Shown in pieces: positions 26,507 through 35,342 of a DNA stretch of 64,000 bases. Below the pieces are notes generated by a model, which worked only from the letters and a program-made list of their open reading frames with translations, did no database searches and had not been told where the DNA came from. How positions within the stretch are numbered: the first letter of the stretch is position 1; every line of letters starts with the position of its first letter. This stretch comes from Chryseobacterium sp. G0186 (GTDB lineage: Bacteria > Bacteroidota > Bacteroidia > Flavobacteriales > Weeksellaceae), in assembly GCF_003815675.1 (NCBI RefSeq), contig NZ_CP033918.1, forward strand, positions 1,922,001-1,986,000. The letters are read 5' to 3'. The position numbers and the translations under genes were made by a program.

Positions 26507-26588
26507 AGCTTTTATTACATTTTTCGACTGTTTCATTACAAAGTGTTTAAATTAAACAAAAATTAAAATAACTCACAATCAATAGATT

Positions 26589-26720
26589 ATGAAAAATAAA
26601 ATCAGAAAAATTTCAGATTGGAAAACATGGAAAACCACGACTAACAGACACAATTCAGAGATATTACTCACTCACATTGCGGTGATTGTCGGAGTATTTA
26701 TTTTTGCAGCCTGTTTATAA
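26589..26720 (+). CDS. Small single-helix membrane protein (module copy 2)
   Basis: A 43-residue frame: basic and polar N-terminus (MKNKIRKISDWKTWKTTTNR), then helix HIAVIVGVFIFAACL at the C-terminus. Same layout as the 25974 micro-gene, and again directly upstream of a DUF7674-like gene (gap 51 bp). Function unknown. Confidence 0.55.
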   Translation: MKNKIRKISDWKTWKTTTNRHNSEILLTHIAVIVGVFIFAACL

Positions 26721-26771
26721 ATTTTGGTATACATTTCGCTGCTATAAAAAGTGTTTGAAAAATTCTTAATT

Positions 26772-27167
26772 ATGATGAAAGTACAAATGCAAACTATTAA
26801 TCCAAAAATAGCTGTTGAATACTTAAAATTTTTCTATCCGCCACTTCGCAAGGAGATCGCACAGTTATCTGTTCAGGATAATTTTGCCGGGATCATGCAG
26901 GCTACCGTTAATTATCTGAAAGGCCTGTTGCTGGAATCAAAGATCAACATTATTGCCCATCACATCAAACTTATGGACGGACTTTACAGAAATGGAAACT
27001 CCTATGTAAGAACCATGATTGAAAATATCTTTATAAGATCTTTTGAAAGTTTTAAAAAGCATGCTAAGATCCAACACTGGAAACTTCTTTACCAGTATAT
27101 GCCTGTAAGCTTCCAAATCATTTATAATGAACAACAGAAGCAGGATCAGATTTATTTTGGAAAGTAA
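26772..27167 (+). CDS. DUF7674-like protein (module copy 2)
   Basis: A 131-residue helical soluble protein. I choose the ATG at 26772; the frame also opens at a GTG at 26751. It is paralogous to the 26150 product over the core (MDGLYRNG...MIENIFIRSFESF against MDKIYTHG...AIENTFVYSLDNF) but has diverged at both ends. It ends at a strong terminator, so both module copies probably lie in one transcription unit from about 25974. Confidence 0.7.
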   Translation: MMKVQMQTINPKIAVEYLKFFYPPLRKEIAQLSVQDNFAGIMQATVNYLKGLLLESKINIIAHHIKLMDGLYRNGNSYVRTMIENIFIRSFESFKKHAKIQHWKLLYQYMPVSFQIIYNEQQKQDQIYFGK

Positions 27168-27178
27168 TAACTAAGATA

Positions 27179-27226
27179 AAAGCAAAAAGGTCTATTTTGT
27201 AAATACACCTTTTTGCTTTCTTTTCA
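27179..27226 (+). terminator. Terminator of the DUF7674 module
   Basis: 13-bp stem AAAGCAAAAAGGT (27179-27191) with ACCTTTTTGCTTT (27207-27219), then CTTTTC. Confidence 0.75.
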
Positions 27227-27242
27227 TAAAACCCTACTTTTG
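27212..27242 (+). promoter_or_regulatory. Consensus promoter embedded in a terminator stem
   Basis: TTTG (27212-27215), 19 nt, TACTTTTG (27235-27242): full match. The -33 box lies inside the descending arm of the upstream terminator. Expected transcript start about 27249, only about 5 nt before the ATG at 27254, giving an almost leaderless mRNA. Confidence 0.75.
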
Positions 27243-27253
27243 CAAAAAAAACC

Positions 27254-27847
27254 ATGAAATACTCTTTGTATGCTGCCGTAACATCATTATTCCTCATCTC
27301 ATGTGGAAATAATGACAATATAATGGATGATCCAAGACCTATTGATCAGGAAATCCGGAATTTTGAATTTAAAAGCTACGCAGTAAAGAACACGGTTTTA
27401 TATAAAGGAGCAGCAGGACAAAAGACAACGCCTGATGAATCTTATTTGACGAATTATTGGAGTACCTACCAGGAACCCACCTGGAAAAATATCAGACTTG
27501 ATCTTAAAAATAATAGTATACAACTGATTTCAGGAACTTCAGCTGATGTATCTTATACTATTAAGATCACCAATGACTCTGTCTTAATCAAGGATAACAA
27601 CAATCAACCCAACTATATAGGAAATTTTAATAAAAGTACCTCAATGTTTACCCTAAAAAGAACGTTTAGGTATATCAAAAGAGTTCCCAGAAATCATGGC
27701 GGCCTCATTATTGCCCAAAACACTTTTTTTGGAACGACTCAATATGAAAATATCTTTGGAATAGCTTTTACTTCTCCATTGGATATGACCGAAACAGGAG
27801 ATACAGTCCTTTGGAGCAACATCGAATATTACTACAAATCATTATAA
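27254..27847 (+). CDS. Hypothetical lipoprotein
   Basis: A 197-residue exported lipoprotein with signal peptide MKYSLYAAVTSLFLISCG (lipid Cys17). The mature part has mixed beta-type sequence with repeated Asn/Thr-rich turns and no family I recognise. It is expressed from its own promoter and closed by a bidirectional terminator, so it is a single-gene unit. Confidence 0.65.
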   Translation: MKYSLYAAVTSLFLISCGNNDNIMDDPRPIDQEIRNFEFKSYAVKNTVLYKGAAGQKTTPDESYLTNYWSTYQEPTWKNIRLDLKNNSIQLISGTSADVSYTIKITNDSVLIKDNNNQPNYIGNFNKSTSMFTLKRTFRYIKRVPRNHGGLIIAQNTFFGTTQYENIFGIAFTSPLDMTETGDTVLWSNIEYYYKSL

Positions 27848-27866
27848 ATTATACTTTTGTGAGAAC

Positions 27867-27910
27867 AAAAAAGACTCCCCAAACAGAAAATGCTTGGGGA
27901 GTCTTTTTTA
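27867..27910. terminator. Strong bidirectional terminator
   Basis: 16-bp perfect stem (27867-27882 with 27894-27909), A-run on one arm and T-run on the other. It ends the lipoprotein gene and would also serve a converging minus-strand transcript. Confidence 0.9.
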
Positions 27911-28114
27911 TTTTAACTGGTAAACCCGTATGGCAGGATAAGGGGATTGGTGCAGTTCAACCTTATATTTTTGCCTGTTATTTAAAGAATCTGCAATTTC
28001 CATCTCGGCTATAAAGGTATCTTTGACTTTCAGAGTACATTTAAGGTATAAAAATATGGCATAGTTATCACAAAATAATGTTCTATTTCGTTTTGAATCA
28101 TTTATTTTCATCAC
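27908..28114 (-). CDS. Possible small hypothetical or remnant gene
   Basis: A 68-codon minus-strand frame (GTG start) whose stop lies exactly at the edge of the bidirectional terminator. The second half (KVKDTFIAEMEIADSLNNRQ) reads like protein. No promoter or family seen. Upstream codons continue in frame until a stop near 28140, so it could be the tail of a decayed gene. The rest of the 27911-28266 gap holds nothing I can support. Confidence 0.25.
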   Translation of the reverse strand: MMKINDSKRNRTLFCDNYAIFLYLKCTLKVKDTFIAEMEIADSLNNRQKYKVELHQSPYPAIRVYQLK

Positions 28115-28266
28115 ATTTTTAGAAATAGCTTTAAATAGTGGCTATCTTTTCACCTTTAAAACAGACTTTGTAATAGCCTCAGGAAAAACAGCATTACCCC
28201 TTGCAAGAATCGATAAAAATGCAGAACTTCTCAATCTTTTGAAATAAAAAAATCATCATAATCACC

Positions 28267-29562
28267 ATGAAAAAACTACTGCTGCTTATTTCTTCTTCAG
28301 TTCTTTTAAGTTGTCATAATAGTTCAAAAACAGAATCCAGCAAGGTCAATAATGCAACATTAATTGTTGCTACTGAAGGCCAAATTTTCAACTTTAATCT
28401 TGACGAGAATACAATTACCTGGCACTATAAAAACCCGATAGACAGTGCCGGAAACAGAAATCTTTTTGCAGTGGACGGACAGAATATTTTCATGCCTTTT
28501 GAAAGTGGAAAGTTCATCAACTTTGATATTAATACAGGGAAAATTATCTGGCAGCAGCAGATTTATGGTAATGAACACCAGCCATCGGATATGAGTAATA
28601 ATGGGAATAGTGAGGCTGAAAGACTTCATTCACTGATGCCTTTATTGATGACTAAACCATTGGTTGATGGACAAAATATTCTGATTACCTCGACTATTCA
28701 GCCAACACAATCTAACAGGGCCTGGCTGTACAATTTTAACAGAGCCAACGGTTCAAAAAAGTGGCTTAGTGAACTCCCGACAGTATACAATTATTTTGCC
28801 CCGGTAAAATACCGTAATTCTTATTTTGTTAACTCTGCGGTATTTCTGGAAAAACTTGCTGCTGAAAATGGTGTAAATACTTCATACGGTATGTTTGACG
28901 GTGATGTGGAAATAGCGGGACAACCTCAGCAGCACAATGAAGTCAACCAATTTGAGCATCCTATTTATACTCCAATGCAATCTGATGGTGATCATCTTTT
29001 CATTGGGAGTGAGACAGGGAAATTTTATGCTCTGAAACTAGATAAAGACGGCAATATTCCTGATGGAGATATTTCTGACCCGAATAATACATTCATTAAA
29101 AACCCTAAAGTCTTTGCATGGACTTTCAGTGATAAAAATTTCACCTTTCAGAGGAACAATATCCTATTTTTGGAAGACGGTACTTTGTACACAGAGATTA
29201 TGAATTCTGTAGGTACGGAAGCCTGCTTTTTTGCGATCAATGCTGATGACGGAACCCTAAAATGGAAAAAACTAGTACAGGCTGATGTTCAAAATTGGGC
29301 ACTTACAGGTGATATCATCATTGGCAATACGGAAAACAGTATTTTTTATATGAATACGGATGGAAAAAACTTCACTGAGGTCAACATGAAGAGCAAGCCT
29401 CTTTCTAATATTGAACGGGTTGATAAAACACATTTCGTGTATGTGACTCAAAAAGGGGTGGAAATTTTTGATACGAATACCAAAACAGCAAAGCTGGCAA
29501 TCTCCAAGGCATTCAATCCTAATGAATACAACAATGTGCAAGTCCAATATATTTCAAAATAA
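28267..29562 (+). CDS. PQQ-type beta-propeller lipoprotein
   Basis: A 431-residue exported lipoprotein (lipobox LLSCH, Cys16). Repeated propeller blades of the PQQ/BamB type are visible: ITWHYKNPIDSAGN, INTGKIIWQQQIYG, ANGSKKWLSELP, GSETGKFYALKLDKDG, ADDGTLKWKKLVQ. The family includes BamB (outer-membrane assembly scaffold) and quinoprotein dehydrogenases; the catalytic calcium/PQQ residues of dehydrogenases cannot be picked out, so a binding or scaffold role is more likely. Single gene. Confidence 0.75.
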   Translation: MKKLLLLISSSVLLSCHNSSKTESSKVNNATLIVATEGQIFNFNLDENTITWHYKNPIDSAGNRNLFAVDGQNIFMPFESGKFINFDINTGKIIWQQQIYGNEHQPSDMSNNGNSEAERLHSLMPLLMTKPLVDGQNILITSTIQPTQSNRAWLYNFNRANGSKKWLSELPTVYNYFAPVKYRNSYFVNSAVFLEKLAAENGVNTSYGMFDGDVEIAGQPQQHNEVNQFEHPIYTPMQSDGDHLFIGSETGKFYALKLDKDGNIPDGDISDPNNTFIKNPKVFAWTFSDKNFTFQRNNILFLEDGTLYTEIMNSVGTEACFFAINADDGTLKWKKLVQADVQNWALTGDIIIGNTENSIFYMNTDGKNFTEVNMKSKPLSNIERVDKTHFVYVTQKGVEIFDTNTKTAKLAISKAFNPNEYNNVQVQYISK

Positions 29563-29621
29563 ATAAAGGACTTAAGCTATTGTTTGAGATTGTTGAGCAA
29601 CTGAAGTAAAATTCCGAAAAA

Positions 29622-30224
29622 CTAATCATCAGCTTTCACAGTATCATAGCTATTGAATCCTTTATATATACGGGTTTCCTTAAGTTTCCCGTTTTTATAG
29701 ATTTCAATTTTTTCGGTATCTGATGATTTTTTGTTCAGGTATCTTATTTTCGTCAGACGTTTTTCACTGTCAAAATATTCTGTTTTAAGATTTCTTCCGT
29801 CTTCCTGATAATGGATGGTTTCCAGGTTGCCATTCTTTTTATAAGTATAATTTTTCGAATTATAGAAATCTCCTTGTTTATAGATTATTCCCTCGTAAGT
29901 ATATTGAGAGGTATATTTTCCCTCTTTAATCAGTTGTTTCTTATCATCGTAAATGAAGTAATAAGCATTATCCTTAGGTTTAATAAGCTCATACCTTACG
30001 GATAATTCGGGATTACTGTCAGGACGTTGTATAAGGACCTCTTCTTTTTTGAAAACAGTAGAATCATTCTGTGAAACCCACAACGTATCAGTATCAGACT
30101 GGCCACTCTTATGATATTCTTTTGAAATGACTGTATTTTCTTTTTCAGACCGGTCATTTGGTTGGGTACATTTACAGCCAATAATAACAGTGGTAAAAAA
30201 TAATAGAAGAGATATTGTTTTCAT
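29622..30224 (-). CDS. Lipoprotein with YwqK/MORN-like repeats
   Basis: A 200-residue lipoprotein (signal to lipobox IIGCK). The mature part has short repeats with the form Y-x-x-G-x-x-x-x-x-x-Y: EGKYTSQYTYEGIIYKQGDF, KKNGNLETIHYQEDGRNLKT, YFDSEKRLTKIRY, KNGKLKETRIYKG. These resemble YwqK-type antitoxin or MORN repeats. Function unknown. It is 32 bp downstream of the next lipoprotein gene and probably co-transcribed with it. Confidence 0.65.
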   Translation of the reverse strand: MKTISLLLFFTTVIIGCKCTQPNDRSEKENTVISKEYHKSGQSDTDTLWVSQNDSTVFKKEEVLIQRPDSNPELSVRYELIKPKDNAYYFIYDDKKQLIKEGKYTSQYTYEGIIYKQGDFYNSKNYTYKKNGNLETIHYQEDGRNLKTEYFDSEKRLTKIRYLNKKSSDTEKIEIYKNGKLKETRIYKGFNSYDTVKADD

Positions 30225-30256
30225 AGTCTATCAATTGATATTGATCTTTCTACACC

Positions 30257-30913
30257 TTAGCAGGGAAACCACCAATGCATATAATAGATCCTATTGTTTT
30301 TGAAAAAGATATTAATGTGTCCGTCAGAAATGCCTTCCTTATCTTCCCTCAGGGTTATGAGCTGAAGCTTCCCCTCCCCATAGACCTCTAAAACCCCAAT
30401 GTCTCTTATGGCATTTGGAAATATCTTTTTGAGATCATTAACGGTAGATTCACCGCCTATTTTGATTCCTTTGTACAGAATATAGTTTCCCTTGACAAAT
30501 TTAAACTCATCCACAGCTACTTTCTGACCGCTATTTTCAAAGCGTGATCCGTCTTTATAAAAATATTTATCATTCATGCCATTATCCTCCGCCGAACCCT
30601 CAAAAATAGAGGTACAAGGCTCTTCCTCAGACAATAATTTCGTACTGTCTGCCTTTCCAAAATTTTTTTCAAAATCAGCGAGGGTAAAATATCTTTTCAG
30701 CTTACCATTAAAGCGTATATCATTCTCTAACATTACTTCATCCAGAGTATCTTTTTTACTATCTGCCGCTTTATTGATATCCTGAAGTATTGAGTCTTTT
30801 TGAATCTTGCTTTCCTGTATTTCTTTTTGAGGAGCCAGATTCTTTTCACTCTCTTTTTTTTGATTACAGGATTGGAATAAAATAATAGCCAGTAGGGCTG
30901 AAAGGTATTTCAT
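30257..30913 (-). CDS. Hypothetical lipoprotein
   Basis: A 218-residue lipoprotein (LFQSCN lipobox) with a charged Lys/Glu linker over residues 18-60, then a globular domain with GKADSTKLLSEEEPCTSIFE and GIKIGGESTVNDLKKIFPNA. The latter resembles the SmpA/DUF4309-like pattern in which 'G.KIG.S..D' leads a two-layer fold, but the match is weak. Two Cys (about residues 98 and 218) may pair. No further function. Confidence 0.6.
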   Translation of the reverse strand: MKYLSALLAIILFQSCNQKKESEKNLAPQKEIQESKIQKDSILQDINKAADSKKDTLDEVMLENDIRFNGKLKRYFTLADFEKNFGKADSTKLLSEEEPCTSIFEGSAEDNGMNDKYFYKDGSRFENSGQKVAVDEFKFVKGNYILYKGIKIGGESTVNDLKKIFPNAIRDIGVLEVYGEGKLQLITLREDKEGISDGHINIFFKNNRIYYMHWWFPC

Positions 30914-30967
30914 ATATTAGTTTTAATACGATGAGATCTTACAAGGTGTACTTATCTTTCCTTATGG

Positions 30968-31663
30968 TTAATGCAGATTATTATTTTGCTTATACAATTC
31001 GTCATCAGTTTCCTTTAGAAAATCAAGATAACTAAAATTGGCAGGTTTACGTTTGCTATATTCCAGGTATTCTTTATAATACCCAAATGGCCCATCTAGT
31101 CTAGATTTTAACAAGAAAATATCCTGCGCATTAATTGCATCTATATATCCCACTTTCTGTCCTTTACTATTAACTCTGGATAAAACCAGATACCTTGTAC
31201 TATTTTGATAACAATTGAAAACTCTGGCTCTTTCCTCATTCTCTTTACCATCATCAAAAACCAGATTAAATTTATCTTTTTTAATCAGTAAATAATTCAA
31301 TACTTTCTGAAAGCTTTCTTCATTGTCAAAAGTCAGGGTATATCCTTCCAGGTTATCTTCTTTACTTTTACCATAGAAACGAATCATACTTTGGGTGAAA
31401 GAATCTGTATTGGGAGCTTTTTCAATGTCAATTTTGGCAAAATTTAATGATAGTTTCCCATTGTCTACAGCATTGGATACATAAGTGGAATATTGTATTG
31501 CTTCTGTTCCTACGCCTGCCCCGAGAGCAGTTAAATCAAACTTTTTTAAGTCTCTCTGTTTGACCGGTAAAACAAGTTTCTCTAAATCAAACTGTTGAGC
31601 CTGATAGGACTGAAATAAAAATGACATGCTTACAATTAAAAAGAAAAATTTCAGCTTCTGCAT
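30968..31663 (-). CDS. Hypothetical secreted protein
   Basis: A 231-residue protein with a cleavable signal peptide (ends SYQAQ). No family recognised. Mature sequence has alternating charged and aromatic segments and no membrane helix. Part of a run of four minus-strand exported proteins (29622-32328) with gaps of 32, 54 and 110 bp. Confidence 0.6.
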   Translation of the reverse strand: MQKLKFFFLIVSMSFLFQSYQAQQFDLEKLVLPVKQRDLKKFDLTALGAGVGTEAIQYSTYVSNAVDNGKLSLNFAKIDIEKAPNTDSFTQSMIRFYGKSKEDNLEGYTLTFDNEESFQKVLNYLLIKKDKFNLVFDDGKENEERARVFNCYQNSTRYLVLSRVNSKGQKVGYIDAINAQDIFLLKSRLDGPFGYYKEYLEYSKRKPANFSYLDFLKETDDELYKQNNNLH

Positions 31664-31773
31664 AGGATTAAAATTTTATATTGGTAACGGGCGAATAAGG
31701 TACAAAAAAATAGATTGGTCATTGAACTTACAAATATCATGAAATTGATTTTCACTTATGGTATATCTCAATT

Positions 31774-32328
31774 TTAATAGGCTTTATTTCCTGAAATAGT
31801 TAGAGTATGCTTAGTGCTTATTGATGGGCAGCATCTCCCGTCTTCTTCAGCATATTGCAATTTTTTAACACTAATTTTTCCATTTTTGATGGTATCAAAA
31901 GCAAACAGATAATCCGGTTCATATCCGGCGATCACTTTAACGGTGCGGCCATCATTTTTATACAATGATAATCCCTGCCCTATTAATGCATTTCCTCCTT
32001 CAGGAGCAATGTTCCAGTAAATAGCAATATCCTCTATCCCATCCCCGGTGAAATCCCCTACATGTGGATCCTGAAGATCAATGACTCCATCATCATACGT
32101 TTTAAGAATATTGGGTAAATAATCTTCAAATTGTTTCATCGCTAACTTCACAGCTTCTTCTTTTGAAAGTTTATTCTCTAAAGATTCTGATGGAGTTTTT
32201 TCTTGATGGGATGATAATTTTTCGGTTTCCGGTTTATTTTTTTTCTGCTCTTTGCTGATTGATTTGTTACAGCCTGTCAATACAGCGAGTAAGAATATGG
32301 AGCCGACAAGGCCAATACTTTTTTTCAT
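31774..32328 (-). CDS. Hypothetical lipoprotein with FG-GAP-like segment
   Basis: A 184-residue lipoprotein (LTGCN lipobox) with a Lys/Glu-rich linker to about residue 55. The segment VGDFTGDGIEDIAIYWN resembles one calcium-binding FG-GAP/VCBS repeat. A CC pair (GRCCPS) lies near the C-terminus. Function unknown; possibly a surface binding protein. Confidence 0.6.
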   Translation of the reverse strand: MKKSIGLVGSIFLLAVLTGCNKSISKEQKKNKPETEKLSSHQEKTPSESLENKLSKEEAVKLAMKQFEDYLPNILKTYDDGVIDLQDPHVGDFTGDGIEDIAIYWNIAPEGGNALIGQGLSLYKNDGRTVKVIAGYEPDYLFAFDTIKNGKISVKKLQYAEEDGRCCPSISTKHTLTISGNKAY

Positions 32329-32418
32329 ATGTTTTTGTAATAAATGTCTATCTGTTCTTAGTGATAAAACTTGCAGGTATAAATATACAGCAATATGATT
32401 ATATGAGAGCTAAAAGCA

Positions 32419-32451
32419 AACCCGGCGGTAAACAAAGTTTACCGCCGGGTT
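32419..32451 (-). terminator. Terminator of dnaK
   Basis: 15-bp perfect GC-rich stem (32419-32433 with 32437-32451), AAA loop, 35 bp after the dnaK stop; minus-strand tail TGCTTTTAG. Confidence 0.75.
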
Positions 32452-32486
32452 AATTTATAATTAAATGCTAGTGCTTCTTACACTTA

Positions 32487-34382
32487 TTATTTTACTTCTT
32501 CGAAGTCTGCATCCTGTACATCTTCTGCACCTGCATTGCTACCTCCTGCATTTTGAGCTCCTGCATCAGCACCTGGCTGTTGACCCGCTGCATACAATTC
32601 TTCAGAAGCTGCCATCCATGCTGCATCTAATGCTTCAGTTTTAGCTTTAATATCATCAGAATTTTTAGCTTCGAAAGCTGTTTTCAATTCAGCGTGAGCT
32701 GCTTCAATGGCTGCTTTTTTGTCAGCAGAAAGTTTCTCACCGAATTCTTTTAATTGCTTTTCAGTTTGGAAGATCAATCCGTCAGCTTTGTTGAAGATTT
32801 CAACTTCTTCTTTTCTCTTCGCATCAGCTGCAGAGTTTTCCTGAGCTTCTTTCTTCATTCTTTCAATTTCTTCGTCAGAAAGACCTGAAGAAGCCTGAAT
32901 TTTGATCGTTTGCTCTTTACCAGTTCCTTTATCTTTAGCAGATACACTTAGGATACCGTTTGCATCAATATCGAAAGTTACTTCAATTTGAGGAACTCCT
33001 CTTGGTGCTGGTGGGATATCAGCAAGATCGAATCTACCGATTTCCTTGTTATCGTTAAACATTGCTCTTTCTCCCTGTCCTACTCTGATGCTTACTGCCG
33101 GCTGGTTATCAGAAGCAGTAGAGAATACCTCAGATTTTTTAGTTGGGATTGTAGTGTTCGCTTCAATTAATTTAGTGAATACAGAACCCATTGTTTCAAT
33201 ACCTAAAGAAAGTGGAGTAACGTCAAGAAGTAATACGTCTTTTACGTCACCTGTTAATACACCTCCCTGGATTGCTGCACCAATAGCTACTACCTCATCC
33301 GGGTTTACTCCTTTAGATGGTTTTTTACCGAAGAATTTTTCTACTTCTTCCTGGATGATTGGGATTCTTGTAGAACCTCCTACCAAGATCACCTCATCGA
33401 TATCAGAAGTTGATAAACCTGCATCTTTTAATGCTTTAGCAACTGGCTCCATAGATCTTCTTACAAGATCAGCAGATAATTGCTCGAATTTAGCTTTAGT
33501 TAAAGTCTTCACTAAGTGCTTAGGACCTGTAGCTGTAGCTGTGATATATGGCAGGTTGATCTCAGTTTGTGGAGAAGAAGATAACTCGATTTTTGCTTTT
33601 TCAGCAGCTTCTTTTAATCTTTGAAGAGCAATAGCATCAGATTTTAATTCTACTCCTTCTTCAGCTTTAAATTCGTCAGCCATCCAGTTGATGATTACAT
33701 CATCAAAGTCATCACCTCCTAAGTGAGTATCACCATTTGTAGCCAATACTTCAAATACACCATCTCCTAAATCAAGGATAGAGATATCGAAAGTACCACC
33801 TCCAAGGTCATATACTGCGATTTTTTGATCTTTATGACTCTTATCTAGACCGTAAGCTAACGCCGCAGCTGTAGGTTCGTTGATAATTCTTTCTACTTTA
33901 AGACCTGCAATTTCACCAGCTTCTTTAGTAGCTTGTCTTTGTGCATCGTTGAAGTATGCAGGAACAGTGATTACCGCTCTTGTTACTTCTTGTCCAAGGT
34001 AATCTTCAGCAGTTTTCTTCATTTTCTGAAGGGTCATTGCAGAAATTTCCTGTGGTGTATATTCTCTATCGTCGATTTTTACCTTTACAGTATCATTTGG
34101 CCCGCTTACAACTTCATATGGTACTCTTGAGATTTCTTTTGCATCTTCTTTAAAGTGAGTTCCGATAAATCTTTTGATAGAGTATACGGTTTTCTTTGGA
34201 TTCGTTACAGCCTGTCTTTTTGCAGGATCTCCTACTTTTCTTTCTCCGTCTTCTGTAAATGCTACGATAGAAGGAGTTGTTCTTTTTCCTTCTGCGTTAG
34301 GAATAACAACAGGGTCTTTACCCTCCATTACAGCAACACAAGAGTTGGTTGTTCCTAAGTCAATTCCAATTATTTTACTCAT
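32487..34382 (-). CDS. dnaK: Chaperone DnaK (Hsp70)
   Basis: ATP-dependent cytoplasmic chaperone of 631 residues. Nucleotide-binding domain motifs: [16 protein letters not shown] at the start, [46 protein letters not shown], and [11 protein letters not shown]. The substrate-binding domain begins near [16 protein letters not shown], and the tail is Gly/Ala-rich ending DADFEEVK, the canonical C-terminal tail. No dnaJ or grpE adjacent. Stress regulation site not identified upstream. Confidence 0.98.
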   Translation of the reverse strand: MSKIIGIDLGTTNSCVAVMEGKDPVVIPNAEGKRTTPSIVAFTEDGERKVGDPAKRQAVTNPKKTVYSIKRFIGTHFKEDAKEISRVPYEVVSGPNDTVKVKIDDREYTPQEISAMTLQKMKKTAEDYLGQEVTRAVITVPAYFNDAQRQATKEAGEIAGLKVERIINEPTAAALAYGLDKSHKDQKIAVYDLGGGTFDISILDLGDGVFEVLATNGDTHLGGDDFDDVIINWMADEFKAEEGVELKSDAIALQRLKEAAEKAKIELSSSPQTEINLPYITATATGPKHLVKTLTKAKFEQLSADLVRRSMEPVAKALKDAGLSTSDIDEVILVGGSTRIPIIQEEVEKFFGKKPSKGVNPDEVVAIGAAIQGGVLTGDVKDVLLLDVTPLSLGIETMGSVFTKLIEANTTIPTKKSEVFSTASDNQPAVSIRVGQGERAMFNDNKEIGRFDLADIPPAPRGVPQIEVTFDIDANGILSVSAKDKGTGKEQTIKIQASSGLSDEEIERMKKEAQENSAADAKRKEEVEIFNKADGLIFQTEKQLKEFGEKLSADKKAAIEAAHAELKTAFEAKNSDDIKAKTEALDAAWMAASEELYAAGQQPGADAGAQNAGGSNAGAEDVQDADFEEVK

Positions 34383-34482
34383 AATATTTTATATTTTTTC
34401 TATTTTAAAATTTAATTTACACTCACTATTTCACAATATCTGTACCATTCGAAAAATAGTGACAAAATGACACAACAAAAAC

Positions 34483-34507
34483 AAAACCCCGATTCAATCG
34501 GGGTTTT
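34483..34507. terminator. Bidirectional terminator upstream of dnaK / downstream of the 34596 gene
   Basis: 11-bp stem AAAACCCCGAT (34483-34493) with ATCGGGGTTTT (34497-34507), TCA loop. Confidence 0.8.
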
Positions 34508-34595
34508 TAACATCTATAATTTAGGAAAAAAAATCATTTTTTAAAGACTTAATGTGTCAGCTTAAGATTAGTTTTCACATTTATATTATAAATTT

Positions 34596-35342
34596 TCATC
34601 GACTTTCTTCCAAAATCTGAATCAAGAAATATCCTAAATCTCTATCCACAGGATTTATTCTTCCTGTATTGAATCCAACTCCAATTCCGTTACTGCCAAT
34701 TCCTAATCCATCAACTCCTAATCCTGAAAAGCTGAAGAAGCGATTAAATTGTTCTGGTTTCCATTTGATCCATACCGCCATTCCTGTAATTCCTCCTTTA
34801 ACAATCTTAACTTCTTCATTTTCTTTTAAAATTACTCTAGAAAAGGTATTATTTTTTACTTCTTTTTTATCTCCGTTGATTTTAAATTTTGAAGCAGTAT
34901 CATTACTAACAGATGGTTCTCCAAAAATATATACATTATTTTTTTCAAGCAGCTCACTCATTTTTTCAACTTCTGAATTTTCAAGGGAATAGGTATCTAA
35001 AATAAGTTCGGAATCACTCTGCTTATCCCCTTTTTTATAGCTGATAATATTATAAGCATTGGCTCCATCTTTTTTTGCTTCATCAGCAATAGCTAAAAAT
35101 AGATGTCCAACATAGGTATTGGGGTAATATGCCTTATATCTATTCACTAAAACAGATTGATAGTTTCCTGCATTTTTAAGAGGAATCATAAACTCTTTAG
35201 GGTTTAGATTTTCAGCTATTCCTTTTTCAACAATCTCCACGTGTTGACTGTATCCTAAACTGAATGTCTGCAATAAAAATGATATAATCATTTTTGGTAT
35301 GATTCGTTTACTAAACACTTTTTTAATTGTTATTTTTAACAT
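34596..35342 (-). CDS. Secreted hypothetical protein, last gene of the RHS operon
   Basis: A 248-residue exported protein. I start at the ATG at 35342, which overlaps the preceding gene's stop by 20 bp. An upstream ATG at 35390 in the same frame would overlap it by 68 bp, and a third ATG exists at 35291. The signal peptide ends SLGYSQ. Mature region: an ordinary alpha/beta segment, then a Gly-rich stretch SFSGLGVDGLGIGSNGIGVG near the C-terminus. No family recognised. By position downstream of a polymorphic toxin it is a candidate immunity or delivery protein; this is inference. Confidence 0.6.
   Translation of the reverse strand: MLKITIKKVFSKRIIPKMIISFLLQTFSLGYSQHVEIVEKGIAENLNPKEFMIPLKNAGNYQSVLVNRYKAYYPNTYVGHLFLAIADEAKKDGANAYNIISYKKGDKQSDSELILDTYSLENSEVEKMSELLEKNNVYIFGEPSVSNDTASKFKINGDKKEVKNNTFSRVILKENEEVKIVKGGITGMAVWIKWKPEQFNRFFSFSGLGVDGLGIGSNGIGVGFNTGRINPVDRDLGYFLIQILEESR

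Noticed and set aside
33046..33624. 192-codon frame antisense to dnaK
   Set aside because: A shadow of a highly biased, strongly conserved gene; no start context or family.
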